A stretch of 64,000 nt of DNA, from NCBI GenBank assembly GCA_963831645.1, contig CAWHQZ010000017.1, forward strand, positions 62,001 to 126,000, read 5' to 3'. The notes beneath the pieces are model-generated. The model did no database searches, was not told the origin of the DNA, and worked only from the letters and a program-made list of their open reading frames with translations. Shown one piece after another: positions 46,832 to 56,406 of the stretch (position 1 is its first letter; every line of letters begins with the position of its first letter). A program made the translations under genes and the position numbers. The DNA is from CAWHQZ01 sp963831645 (lineage in GTDB: Bacteria; Pseudomonadota; Alphaproteobacteria; Rhizobiales; Aestuariivirgaceae).

Positions 46832-46955
46832 GTTCGAGGCGAATCGCACTGGCAATTTGCTTCGATCTGCTTCGATCTTCTGACTATTGCCTATCCGGCG
46901 CCGAAGATTTATAAATCGGAGGTAACGACCACAGCCGATTCGGGGACAAACGGCG

Positions 46956-47489
46956 GTGTCACCGGAAACTTCACAGGTGGCTTTTCGGGCTCAATTGGTC
47001 ATTGTCGAGCAACAACAGCTCTATGACCATTGGGTCGCTATCTCATCGGGCCGAAGCATGCCCGATCGCAGTGATGTAAACCCTGTCGACTTCCCTCGCC
47101 TGCTCCCATGCATCAGCTTGCTCGAGCGAGGCGACGGGGGCCGCTTGCGCGTCAGGCTGGCCGGCACCAGGCTCCGTGAAATGTTTGACCGGGAGCTAAC
47201 CGGGCTTTTCCTTGACGACTTCGATTGGGGCGAAAAGCGCGACTATTGGCGTGCGATCTATGACCATCTCGGCGCCACCTGCCTTCCGGCCCAGGGAGTG
47301 GTTCGGGGACCACGTCTCAACAAAGAGCATCTGGTTCATTTCTGGCTGAGGCTGCCGCTGCGCCAAGCTGGAAACCCAGCCGCCATGATCCTCGGTCACG
47401 ATACCTTCGTTCCAGCCCGGGACGTACCTGCAACCCTTGGCGTGGAGCATGCGCAACCTGCCTCGGCTGGCAACATCGCGGTGGCATGA
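46956..47489 (+). CDS. PAS_5-family protein
   Basis: This protein of 177 residues has the pattern LYDHWVAISSGRSMPDRSDV then FPRLLPCISLLE and LRVRLAGTRLREMFDREL, typical of PAS_5 domain proteins of alphaproteobacteria, which are thought to be single PAS sensor modules. GTG 46956 is the first usable start. A GGAGGT at 46918-46923 is followed by no start codon in this frame, so GTG 46956 (with GGGGA upstream) is used. No output domain is present. Confidence 0.72.
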   Translation: MSPETSQVAFRAQLVIVEQQQLYDHWVAISSGRSMPDRSDVNPVDFPRLLPCISLLERGDGGRLRVRLAGTRLREMFDRELTGLFLDDFDWGEKRDYWRAIYDHLGATCLPAQGVVRGPRLNKEHLVHFWLRLPLRQAGNPAAMILGHDTFVPARDVPATLGVEHAQPASAGNIAVA

Positions 47490-47530
47490 GCTGAAATCTT
47501 CCTGCTTCCCACCCGAGCTTCAGGTGGGGC

Positions 47531-47989
47531 TCACACGAGCACCTTCTGGGCGTCCGACTTGATTCGCGCGATCATCGCCACGAATCCGTTGGAACGTTGC
47601 GGCGACAAGTGCTCGAGAAGCTTGAGCTCTTTCAGGACCGGCGCCGCATCGGTGCTGGCGATCGTCTCCGCCGGCACGCCGGAGTAGATCGAAAAAGCGA
47701 TGGCAATCAGACCACGCACGATCAGCGCGTCGCTGTCGCCGACAAACATCAGCTTCCGCTCGCGGCCGGCGCCGGACAGGAAGGATTGCAGCCAGACTTG
47801 GCTGACGCACCCGCGCACTTTGTTGCCCTCGGTGCGATACGCTTCGTCGAATGGCGGCAGTTCTCGACCGAGTTCGATCACGTATTTGTACCGGTCCTCC
47901 CAATCGTCGAGATAGAGAAAGTCCGCCTTGATATGTTCGATCGCTGGAACAGGCACGATGACTTCAGTCCCTGCCAATGGGTCGCACAA
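47531..47989 (-). CDS. sufE: SufE sulfur-acceptor protein
   Basis: This 152-residue protein accepts sulfur from the cysteine desulfurase SufS for Fe-S cluster assembly. The acceptor cysteine is C61 in NKVRGCVSQVWL. Other SufE blocks are EDRYKYVIELGRELPPF and VRGLIAIAFSIYSG. It is a lone gene here, not within a suf operon, which is common in alphaproteobacteria. Confidence 0.93.
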   Translation of the reverse strand: MCDPLAGTEVIVPVPAIEHIKADFLYLDDWEDRYKYVIELGRELPPFDEAYRTEGNKVRGCVSQVWLQSFLSGAGRERKLMFVGDSDALIVRGLIAIAFSIYSGVPAETIASTDAAPVLKELKLLEHLSPQRSNGFVAMIARIKSDAQKVLV

Positions 47990-48156
47990 ATATGGGCATT
48001 ATCTGCCCAAATCGGTAGAGCCTCGATCCGCCCGGGTGGTGCGGTGGTTTTCGGCCATGGCAAGGTTGGTATGCCCAGAACCGGGCAACAAAATCAGCGC
48101 CGGAAAGGGTCTGTTAAGCACCCGCGCTGCACCTTGAGGAACTCGCGGCCATTCTG

Positions 48157-48846
48157 ATGCACGAAGACATCGATCAGGAACTCCCTTCTCCGCCTGCAGC
48201 GTCGGTGCTGGCAGCCGGAATCACTGCTGCCATGAGCTTCGCCATCGTCTTCAACACAGCCTGGAACCAGCCCGATTCTGCGCGGGAGAACCTGCGGAGC
48301 ATGACGGGAAACGTGGTTGAGATCAACGCTGACCAGCCCGCCCCCGACCGAGGCCGCACCCAAGTAATCGTGGCTGGAAAGCAGGTGCCTCGCGACCGCT
48401 CCACGGCTGCCGAGCCGCTGAGCGAGGTTCAGCGTGGCCTGCGGGCGCTCGGCTACCTCACGGGCGACGCAGATGGTATCGACGGGGAGTTGACCCGGAA
48501 GGCGGTGCGTCAGTATCAGGCAAGTACCGGTCTGGAACCGGATGGAAAAATCACTCCGGAGCTTCTGGAGCGCATTCGTTATACGCGGCAAGTAGTCGCC
48601 GCTACGCGCTTCAAACCCATCAGCGAGCGTCCAGCGGCGGACCGGCAGGTGGTCCTGGTGCAGACGGGTCTCGCCGAGCTGGGGTACCGGCCGGGATCCA
48701 TCGATGGCTTCGTGGGTGACGGAACCCGGCGTGCCATCAGGGAGTTTGAGGCGGATCGCGGGCTTCCCCAAACGGGCGAGGTGTCGGTGCGACTTATCAC
48801 TGAGTTGAGAAAAGTCGCTGGAGTTTCCAAACTGATTGATCCGTAA
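48157..48846 (+). CDS. Membrane-anchored protein with two peptidoglycan-binding domains
   Basis: This 229-residue protein has one membrane segment near residue 20 (VLAAGITAAMSFAIVF) and two PG_binding_1 repeats: VQRGLRALGYLTGDADGIDG with VRQYQASTGLEPDG, and VQTGLAELGYRPGSIDGFVG with REFEADRGLPQTG. It is probably anchored in the inner membrane with the repeats in the periplasm, binding the cell wall. It is divergent from sufE. The family occurs widely in Hyphomicrobiales; no enzyme domain is present. Confidence 0.87.
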   Translation: MHEDIDQELPSPPAASVLAAGITAAMSFAIVFNTAWNQPDSARENLRSMTGNVVEINADQPAPDRGRTQVIVAGKQVPRDRSTAAEPLSEVQRGLRALGYLTGDADGIDGELTRKAVRQYQASTGLEPDGKITPELLERIRYTRQVVAATRFKPISERPAADRQVVLVQTGLAELGYRPGSIDGFVGDGTRRAIREFEADRGLPQTGEVSVRLITELRKVAGVSKLIDP

Positions 48847-48925
48847 GCTTTCCTGACCGATCCTTGTAGCAAGCAGGCATTTTGGCGGCCGCACGGAAAA
48901 TCGGACGACAGCCAGTCAGCACCCC

Positions 48926-49270
48926 ATGCCCGTAAAGTCCGCCATTTGGGTCCAGGCGCATATTCGCCGCTGCAATGCCGCCGGGCTATTTGCCGCTCTG
49001 GCCAGGCGCGGGGCTGAAGAGGCGGGCAGCATCTACGTGAACGTCAACCGCCTGAACGGGACGGGTTTGCTCTTCGGTCCCGCCCCCGGTCCTTCATATG
49101 ATGAATACGGTGAGCGCCGATGGACTACCCTCATCGCTGCCTCACCCGTTTCTGATGGCCGGATCGAAGACTATCTGAGGCGGGTATCGTCGATTGATCC
49201 CGATATCTGGATCATAGAAATCGAGGATCGAAGCGGCACCGGCCTGCTGTCTCCCGGCAAGGACGACTGA
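48926..49270 (+). CDS. DUF1491 family protein
   Basis: This 114-residue protein (MPVKSAIWVQAHIRRCNAAG) matches the DUF1491 family of alphaproteobacteria, with GSIYVNVNRLNGTGLLFGPA and the C-terminal DPDIWIIEIEDRSG. The function is unknown. In related genomes it is often near peptidoglycan-binding repeat proteins, as here (80 bases after 48846). Confidence 0.85.
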   Translation: MPVKSAIWVQAHIRRCNAAGLFAALARRGAEEAGSIYVNVNRLNGTGLLFGPAPGPSYDEYGERRWTTLIAASPVSDGRIEDYLRRVSSIDPDIWIIEIEDRSGTGLLSPGKDD

Positions 49271-49374
49271 GTCCACCCCGGGTGGCAACGCTTAGCGTTT
49301 TGTTAACCATAAGTGGTCTTCAATATGGGCTGGCAGGTCGAACAGGATCGCGGCTCATATCGCCCGACTGCAAG

Positions 49375-49590
49375 ATGATTGATAGGCCCGACAACAAGGT
49401 TATTGATTTCCCCACGAGGCGTGACAGAGCGGGCGGCGGGGGCCGTAAGGTGGGGCCGGCGCAGATCATCATTTTTCCGGGCGTGCGCATCGATCACCCG
49501 GTAGTAGACCCGACGGGAAGGTTGGCGCCCGTGCGCCGCTGTCCTCCCGGTACTTCTATGCAGGCTGTCGAGAAGACAGAACCTGACTGA
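49375..49590 (+). CDS. Small hypothetical protein
   Basis: This is a 71-residue reading frame starting at ATG 49375 (MIDRPDNKVIDFPTRRDRAG) and containing AQIIIFPGVRIDHP. The short conserved-looking motifs and normal codon use suggest a real small gene, but nothing in it points to a function. It converges on the DUF1254-like gene with a 10-base gap. Confidence 0.5.
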   Translation: MIDRPDNKVIDFPTRRDRAGGGGRKVGPAQIIIFPGVRIDHPVVDPTGRLAPVRRCPPGTSMQAVEKTEPD

Positions 49591-49600
49591 GCCCCGAACC

Positions 49601-50161
49601 TCAAGCCGAGCTAGGCGCGCTCCGGCAGGTCGAGCGGCTGAGAATGCGGGTGATGCGGGCCCGGTAGGCCGGATCCTGAACAAACACTCGAACAACGAAC
49701 AAGCCGCGCGAGTCTCCGGTGGCGACTTTGAAGGCGACGTCCTGCACCAGCTGCTCTTCCGGCTCATCGCCGAACAGTTTTGACTTCTGTCTCTCGATGA
49801 CGATTGAAAACGGAACCTCCGAAATCTGCCGGTCATTCAGAGAATAGATGTTGTCGCCGCTTCGCGAATAGACGTTGGCCATCCAATAGCCCTGCGGCGT
49901 TTCCAGCTTCACGTGCACGGGACCGTCGCTGAGATCGAATACGCAGATGCCCTGTACGAACGCCTGACTCTGCTGGCCTAGGATTACCACTGCATCTCGT
50001 TCAGGCAGCACGATGAACCGGTTGGCTCCCTCTTCGCGGCTTCCGGCTGTGAGCAGGCGTCCCATTTCCAGCTTCGGAACAAACAGCACATAGGTCAGAT
50101 GGACGGCCGTAACCAGCAAGGCAATGGCTACGATCCAGAACAGCCGCTGTTTCACGAGCAC
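49601..50161 (-). CDS. DUF1254-like membrane-anchored protein
   Basis: This 186-residue protein has one N-terminal membrane helix (LFWIVAIALLVTAVHLTYVL) and a soluble domain including ANRFIVLPERDAVVILG and GYWMANVYSRSGDNIYSLND. It resembles the DUF1254-type proteins that accompany DUF1214 proteins in Hyphomicrobiales. Its start overlaps the end of the DUF1214-like gene. The C-terminal 12 residues may be misread: one more base near 49626 would end the protein LDLPERA at 49612. Confidence 0.7.
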   Translation of the reverse strand: MLVKQRLFWIVAIALLVTAVHLTYVLFVPKLEMGRLLTAGSREEGANRFIVLPERDAVVILGQQSQAFVQGICVFDLSDGPVHVKLETPQGYWMANVYSRSGDNIYSLNDRQISEVPFSIVIERQKSKLFGDEPEEQLVQDVAFKVATGDSRGLFVVRVFVQDPAYRARITRILSRSTCRSAPSSA

Positions 50162-50733
50162 TTACCACGCTCTATCGAAGGCATCACCGCCGACAGATGG
50201 GCGCCCTTCACACTGTTGGCCGGCGAGAACAGTGTGAGCGTAAAGGCGAGACTCGATTGCGGCTGCAGCTTCAGCCAGTTGCCGGGCTGTGGGTCCTTGG
50301 ATGCAGTGATTCGAATTTCGTTGTTGGGCTCGGCGATCGCGAATTGCGACAGCACCGAGGTGCCTGACAGCAGCTCGGGGGCGATCTCCTGCTGCGCGGT
50401 AATGCGCCACCATCGCGAAGCGGTGATCGGGCCCTTGATCACGTAGCTGCAGCTGGCATCCAGGCTGTCGTTGGCGCTGTCGGTGGTCGCCAGGAACTCG
50501 ACGGCTTCGAAGGCGCTCATGGGCAGTCTGCCGTAGGCCAGGTAGTGCCCCCGGGTGTAAGGGTCGCTGTTCGGTGTGCCAGCCGATGGCCAGGTTCGCC
50601 ACGGCCCGTTGTTGACCGCAAACTTCCCCACGTTGCCTTCGATAAGCTGGGTTGCCGAAGCGAGACCGATGCCGATCGATACGATCAGATAAGCCGGTAT
50701 TGCGATGACACCGCGATATGCCCTTCTCGCCAT
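50152..50733 (-). CDS. DUF1214-like membrane-anchored protein
   Basis: This 193-residue protein has an N-terminal membrane segment (GVIAIPAYLIVSIGIGLASA) and a domain with YTRGHYLAYGRLPMSAFEAV and LQPQSSLAFTLTLFSP, the DUF1214 pattern. Function unknown. It lies 23 bases after the probable end of the PBP gene and overlaps the DUF1254-like gene by 10 bases, suggesting one operon of a cell-wall synthase and two exported partners. Confidence 0.75.
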   Translation of the reverse strand: MARRAYRGVIAIPAYLIVSIGIGLASATQLIEGNVGKFAVNNGPWRTWPSAGTPNSDPYTRGHYLAYGRLPMSAFEAVEFLATTDSANDSLDASCSYVIKGPITASRWWRITAQQEIAPELLSGTSVLSQFAIAEPNNEIRITASKDPQPGNWLKLQPQSSLAFTLTLFSPANSVKGAHLSAVMPSIERGKCS

Positions 50734-50756
50734 GCCGGTTCTCGTTGCGCCGTAAA

Positions 50757-53038
50757 TCAGTTCTTCTTTTGGAAGATGTTGAAGCTGCTGGGCTTCTTCT
50801 TCTTCTTTTTGCTGCCGCTCTCTGCGGCTGCTTCTTCTTGCCGAAGAAGCTGAACATGTCCTGCAACACGGTCACTACTCCGTCGGAAGCTTGCGGCCGC
50901 GTGACTATGTTGACGTTGTGATCGCCCGATTCGCCATCGGCCGACCTCGCCGCGGTCCGAACTCGGCCGCTGCCAGGCTTGGCGGGTGCCTGATCTCCCG
51001 CCTGGCTTTCGGCCACGTAGGTCACGTGCGTGCCATCGATCGGAGCGCCGGGCAGGTCGAGCGGCGGCTTGTATGCCTTGCAAGGCAACTGATCTCCTGA
51101 GCTGCTGAACTGTACAGGTGAGCTGCAGAGCGCCGCTTCCATGTACTCTTTCCAGGTTTCCGCCGGCAGCATGCCGCCGGTCATTCGCTTCATTTCACTG
51201 AAATCGTCGTTTCCGAACCACACGCCGGTCACGTAGTGACCGGTGTAGCCGACAAACCAGGCATCGCGATAGCTCTGGTTGGTGCCGGTCTTTCCCGCTT
51301 GCGGCGTAAAGCCCAGCATGGCGCGTTGGCCGGTTCCTGCCTTCACCACATTGCTCATCATCACGTTGAGCTCGGCGATCTTCTCAGCCGGCAATACCTG
51401 CGGTGCCTGTGCCTGATTTGGATTTCGCGCATAGAGCAGGTCACCGCTAGGCCGCCGAATCTCCAGGACCGTATAGGGCCGTGCCAGTTTGCCGCCGTTG
51501 GCGAACGTCACGTAGGCCGACGTCATATCGATCAAGGTCACTTCGTTGGTTCCCAGCGGCAGGGAAGGCACAGCAAGCAGGGTCGCCTGCAGGCCCGCAC
51601 GCTGAGCGGCATCCAGGATCGCCTGCCTGCCGATGTCTTTCATGATGTGAACCGGAATCGAATTGTAGGAATGGGTCAGCGCGTTGGTCAGACTCGTCCT
51701 GCCGACATATTTGCCCGTATAGTTGCGGGGACTCCAGTTGCCGATGCTCACCGGCACGTCACTTACCCGCGTCTCCGGCGTGTAGCCGGCAAGCAGCGCG
51801 GCCAGATAAACGAACGGCTTGAACGACGAGCCGGGCTGGCGCAAAGCATCAGTCGCTCGGTTGAACTGGCTGTCTTCATAGTTTCTGCCGCCGACGATAG
51901 CTTTTACGGCGCCGTCGAGTTCCATGCTGACCAGGGCAGCCTGGGTGGCGCGAAAGGCGGGGGCTTTTTCATCGATATTTTTGTCGACGATTAGCTGCGC
52001 GGCGTGCTGCAGAGGAAGCTCGGCCGTAGACCTGACCTCGATCACGTAGTCGCTTTGCAGGCCCTCGCTTTCAATGAGCGCCAGCGTTTCGGCGTAAGCA
52101 TAATCGAGGAAGTAATCGGGGCTGTAATATAGGCCCTGGCTAAGGACCCGCGGCGCATCGCGCCGGGCGGCCAGGAGTTCGCCGTGGCTGATGAATTCCG
52201 AATCCAGCATCCGGTAGAGCACAACGTTCGCGCGCGCCAGCGCGTCAGCTGCGTTGGCGTGCGGTGCAAATTTGGATGGCGCCTTGAACAGGCCCGCCAA
52301 CATTGCAGCTTCCGACAGGTTGACGTCGCGCACCGACTTGCCGAAGTAGAACTGTGCCGCCGCTTCAACCCCGTAGGTGCCGCCGCCTAAGTAGGAGCGG
52401 TCGAGGTACATCTTGAGGATTTCGTCCTTGCTCAGCCGCGCCTCGATCCACAGCGCGAGGAATGCCTCGTTTATCTTGCGCCGAAGTGTTTTCTCGGGGG
52501 TGAGAAAGAGATTCTTGGCCAGTTGTTGAGTGATCGAAGACCCGCCCTGGCGGACGTCGTTAGCGCGAGCGTTTTCAACGAGCGCACGAAAGGTCCCGAC
52601 CACGTCAACGCCGAAATGCTGGTAGAACCGGGCGTCTTCGGTGGCCAGAACGGCATTGACCACGTCCGGCGGGATTTCGTCCAATGGTATGGCGTCGTCC
52701 TGGCGGATGCCGCGCCGGCCAATGATCTCACCCGAGATGTCCGTGAAAGTCACGGCGTACTCACGGCCGAGATTCCAGATATCGCCGGTGCCGCTGAAGG
52801 GCGGCAGCGCAAACATGAGCAGGCCCATGCCGGCGAACAGGGCAAACGTCGCGCCGTCGTCTGCCGTGTCGACGACAAAGCGCCATATGCCACGAATTCT
52901 GAACCGATCGAGGAACACGGCGTATGCCATCGACCATCGTCGCACCAGATCGCCCAGCTCGAAGAGTGTCGAACCGACCAATGAGTTGATGGATACTACG
53001 AACCGGTAGAGGGGGTTGCGTGTTGGCAGCTGGTTCAC
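50757..53038 (-). CDS. Bifunctional penicillin-binding protein (class A, transglycosylase-transpeptidase)
   Basis: This peptidoglycan synthase has a glycosyltransferase 51 domain (ATEDARFYQHFGVDVVG, then GGSSITQQLAKNLFLTPEK and LGGGTYGVEAAAQFYFGKS) and a transpeptidase domain with PGSSFKPF near residue 403, SYNSIP and GKTGTNQSYRDAWFVG near 580. GTG 53038 is the preferred start (AAGGA 5 bases upstream, then MNQLPTRNPLYRFVVS). In the given sequence the frame runs on past 50757 without stop; a one-base change near 50826 ends it ESGSKKKKKKPSSFNIFQKK at 50757. That lysine-rich tail is more likely natural than the extended frame. Confidence 0.87.
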
Positions 53039-53301
53039 GGCAGTCCTTCGGCCATGGTTCGAGTTCGACGGTCCTACGCAGATACCGCTGAGGCTTCGGC
53101 AGGGCAAGAATATTGGCGTTCCGAGGGTGCCGCAAGCCAGCAACCAGCCCTCAGCCCGTAAGACCCAGACTAACGCCCAATTTCGGCAAAAACAGGCCTT
53201 TTCCCGCTGCCCGGTCAACAGTATGGAATTCTCATGGCGGCGGACAGGCACATCTTGCCGCTGCGCTGACCCTATGGAGGCCCGGAAGGAGGGCGGAGCT
53301 G

Positions 53302-53772
53302 TTGTCTCGCCGGAACCCGTTCTGGAAACGAAAGACGCTCGCGCAGTTGACCAAACGCGAGTGGGAATCACTTTGTGATGGCTGCGGGAGGTGCTGTCTC
53401 GTCAAGTTCGAGGATGAGGAAACCGGTCGTATTCACTTTACCAAGGCCGCTTGCCGGATGTTCGACGGCGCGAAGTGTCGTTGCACGGATTATGCCCATC
53501 GAACCGAGCGGGTGTCTGATTGTGTTGCCCTTACGCCCGACAACGTCGCGAGCCTCTCCTGGCTTCCCGATACCTGTGCCTACCGAATTCTTTCCAGGGG
53601 CGGCGAGCTTCCCTGGTGGCATCCGCTGGTATCCGGAACGACTGCAACTGTGCGGGCAGCGGGCATCTCGGTAGCCGGGAAGACTTGCTCGGAAGAAGCA
53701 TATTCAGACGACGAAATGTGGACCTTGCGCTGGCGCCTGCCTAAAGCAAGGCGCAAGCGGCCACCCAGGTAA
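53302..53772 (+). CDS. YcgN/UPF0260-family cysteine-cluster protein
   Basis: This 156-residue protein has the CxxCxxCC motif in WESLCDGCGRCCLVKFEDEE and further cysteines in ACRMFDGAKCRCTDY. It continues LPDTCAYRILSRGGELPWWH and WHPLVSG, as in YcgN. The family is thought to bind iron or zinc, with no known reaction. TTG 53302 with AAGGAGG upstream gives LLSRRNPFWKRKTLAQL; no ATG is in frame nearby. It is divergent from the PBP gene across a 263-base region. Confidence 0.85.
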   Translation: MSRRNPFWKRKTLAQLTKREWESLCDGCGRCCLVKFEDEETGRIHFTKAACRMFDGAKCRCTDYAHRTERVSDCVALTPDNVASLSWLPDTCAYRILSRGGELPWWHPLVSGTTATVRAAGISVAGKTCSEEAYSDDEMWTLRWRLPKARRKRPPR

Positions 53773-53869
53773 GCAGATCAGCTAGGGCGGCGCGCAGGCT
53801 GGCAAATGCCTGTATTCATGGCAGGTTCATGTTGCGGCCCATAGTTTTCCTTCCCGTTGGAACGGCATC

Positions 53870-54313
53870 ATGGCAGCAAAAGGATTTTTATGTCTCCTGG
53901 CGGCCGCATTGCTTGGCTTGAGCGCACTCGGTGGCGAGGCAGGAGCTGTGCGATGCAAGCCCGGAAAGCCATGCGAGGGACTGGGTCCAGGTCCCGCCGT
54001 CTACTACCTCGAGGCACAGACGGCTTCCGATTTCATTCGTAAGAAACGCCGTGCGCGGCGGTTGCGCGAAGCTTACCCGCCAGAGGCGACTGACGAGGAG
54101 AACGTTTACGACAACGAGCCCGCGGGGGCTGGGGATTTGATTCCCCAATCGCTGGCCGTGACGCAGGCGCTTGCTGCCTACCCGGACGCCAAGCCCCTCG
54201 GCGTCAAGCTGTTGCCCGGTCCCAGTCCGGTGTATGCTGTCAAGCTGCGTGTCGATGGCCAGGTTCTCCGCGTTCTGATTGATGCGCAGTCCGCCGAAAT
54301 TCTAGGCCAGTGA
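53870..54313 (+). CDS. Secreted PepSY-like protein before a two-component system
   Basis: This 147-residue protein has a signal peptide (MAAKGFLCLLAAALLGLSAL, cleavage near 26) and a C-terminal PepSY-like domain (GVKLLPGPSPVYAVKLRVDG and VLIDAQSAEILGQ). PepSY proteins are periplasmic and often occur upstream of PhoPQ-like regulators. It lies 37 bases before the response regulator and probably belongs to the same operon. The first Cys (position 29) is in VRCKPGKPCEG. Confidence 0.75.
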   Translation: MAAKGFLCLLAAALLGLSALGGEAGAVRCKPGKPCEGLGPGPAVYYLEAQTASDFIRKKRRARRLREAYPPEATDEENVYDNEPAGAGDLIPQSLAVTQALAAYPDAKPLGVKLLPGPSPVYAVKLRVDGQVLRVLIDAQSAEILGQ

Positions 54314-54350
54314 CCCGACACTGCGAGGCGAAGGAAGAGGGGCTCGGCAT

Positions 54351-55022
54351 ATGCGCCTGTTGGTCGTCGAGGACGATCCCGATCTCAATCGACAGCTTGT
54401 CAGCGCCTTCAAGGACGCGGGCTATGTCGTCGACACGGCCAAGGATGGCGAGGAAGGCCACTATCTCGGCGACACCGAGCCTTATGACGCGATCGTTCTC
54501 GACATCGGGCTGCCGGTCATGGACGGCGTGAGCGTCCTGGAAAAATGGCGCCGCGCCGGTCGCAAAACTCCCGTTCTCATCCTCACCGCCCGGGATCGCT
54601 GGAGCGACAAAGTGGCGGGCTTTGATGCGGGCGCCGATGACTACGTGGCCAAGCCCTTCCACATGGAGGAAGTGCTGGCGCGCATCAGAGCCCTCGTGCG
54701 GCGCAGCGCCGGACATGCTTCCAGCGAGATTTCGTGCGGCGCATTGTTGCTCGACACGGCCAGCACGCGAGTCACGGTGGATGGTAAGGCGATCAAGCTT
54801 ACTTCGCTGGAATTCCGGCTGCTGACTTATCTCATGCTTCACAAGGGCCGGGTCGTTTCACGTACCGAGCTCGTCGAGCACCTCTATGACCAGGACTTCG
54901 ATCGCGATTCAAATACGATCGAAGTCTTTGTCGGCCGGTTGCGCAAGAAACTGGGCGTCGATGTCCTGCGAACGATAAGGGGGCTGGGCTATTGCATCTC
55001 CGAGCCCGACAATGCCGGCTAA
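54351..55022 (+). CDS. OmpR/PhoP-family response regulator
   Basis: This 223-residue regulator has a receiver domain with acidic pocket VVEDDPDLN, phosphorylation site D51 in AIVLDIGLPVMDG and Lys in VAKPFHMEEVLARI. The winged-helix DNA-binding domain includes LTSLEFRLLTYLMLHKG and NTIEVFVGRLRKK. It overlaps the downstream kinase gene by 11 bases (ATG 55012, stop 55022). It most likely forms a PhoP/PhoQ-like pair. Confidence 0.92.
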   Translation: MRLLVVEDDPDLNRQLVSAFKDAGYVVDTAKDGEEGHYLGDTEPYDAIVLDIGLPVMDGVSVLEKWRRAGRKTPVLILTARDRWSDKVAGFDAGADDYVAKPFHMEEVLARIRALVRRSAGHASSEISCGALLLDTASTRVTVDGKAIKLTSLEFRLLTYLMLHKGRVVSRTELVEHLYDQDFDRDSNTIEVFVGRLRKKLGVDVLRTIRGLGYCISEPDNAG

Positions 55023-56398
55023 TTCGCTTGCCTTCCGCCTCGCAGCATCCGCAGCAATCATAAGTCTCGTTTTGTTTGTCGCCGCCGGGGTGCTGTTGGC
55101 CGACCTTTTCAAGTCCGCGGTCGAGCGCAATTTTGACGAGCGGCTGCAGGCCGTCATGGACGGCCTGCTGTCGACGGTGGAACTGTCTCCGGACGCCAGT
55201 CGCATCACCATGCAGGGGGCGCTGGCCGACACCCGGTTCGCCTTGCCTTTGTCCGGATGGTATTGGCAGGTCATGCCGGTCGGCGGAAGTCAGCAGGGCG
55301 GACTGGCCTCCGCCTCGCTGCTCGAGCAACGACTCGTACCGCCTCCCGGCGAGCTCGCCAGGCGCGATGCAAACGGCGTCGCACGCTTTTACCTGCTCGA
55401 TACCAATGGCACGCAGCTTCGCGGCATCGAGCAGCCTTACCAGCTCGGCGGCAGTGATCAAAAGTACTCGTTCGTGGTGGCCGGCAACTTCGATGAGCTC
55501 AAGGGCGAGATTTGGGTTTACACCAACGCGCTGGTCCTGGTGTTGAGCATTCTCGGGCTGGGGTTCCTGGCTTCCGTCGTCGTCCAGGTGCGCTACGGCT
55601 TGAGGCCGATGAACGCCTTGCGCTCCGAGCTCAATGCGATACGGGAGGGCCGCGCCGAAAGGCTCACCGGCGGCTATCCCGAAGAGATCGAGCCGGTGGC
55701 GCGAGAGCTGAATTTGCTGATCGAGGCCAACGCCGCCATCGTCGACCGGTCGAGGACCCAGGTCGGCAATCTGGCGCACGCCCTGAAGACCCCTCTGAGC
55801 GTGCTAACCAACGAAGCCAATATCCAAAAGGGCCAGCTGGCCGCCAAAATTCTGGAGCAAGCCGGCGTCATGCGCGACCAAGTATCCCTCTACCTGGATC
55901 GGGCCAGGCGGGCGGCCAGGGCACACAGTCTCGGATCCGCCACCAACGTCAGCGCGGTCGTCGATGCCATCGTTCGGACGCTGCTGCGCATTCATCACGA
56001 AAAGGGCATCAAGGTTGACGTTTCCTGCCCCCCCACGGCTCGCTTCCTGGGCGAGCAGCAGGATCTCGAGGAAATGGTCGGCAATCTGCTCGACAATGCC
56101 TTCAAGTGGGCAACCGGCAGAATCGCAGTGAATGTCACTTCGCAGAAAGCCGCAGGCGACGGTGCCCGCGCCTGGATTGAGCTGTCGGTGGAAGACGACG
56201 GACCTGGTCTGCCTGCCGACCGGCGCGGCGAAGCTCTAAAACGCGGACGCCGGCTCGACGAGACGAAGCCGGGCTCGGGGTTGGGCCTGTCGATCGTGAC
56301 CGAAACGGCCTCGATGTACAACGGCAGAATTCAACTCGATGGCTCAGCGCTCGGGGGAACTCAAGGCCATACTGAATCTGCCCGCCGTGCAATCGTGA
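55012..56398 (+). CDS. PhoQ-like sensor histidine kinase, frameshift at the extreme 3' end
   Basis: Two membrane helices (about 12-32 and 172-192) flank a periplasmic sensor of about 140 residues. A HAMP-like region (RPMNALRSELNAIREGRAER) leads to the kinase core with phospho-accepting H256 in GNLAHALKTPLSVLTNE, NLLDNAFKWA and EDDGPGLP, GSGLGLSI. After LDGSALGG the given frame runs on to 56511, but a one-base shift near 56360 gives LKAILNLPAVQS and a stop at 56396-56398, the natural end. The gene converges on the GlxA-type regulator. Confidence 0.87.
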
Positions 56399-56406
56399 AT
56401 GGCAGT

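Noticed and set aside
50162..53371. A single 1069-residue minus-strand protein running from before the PBP start into the DUF1214-like gene
   Set aside because: The part upstream of GTG 53038 and the part past 50757 have no PBP character. The downstream stretch overlaps a gene with its own start and membrane segment, so a one-base error near 50826 is more likely.
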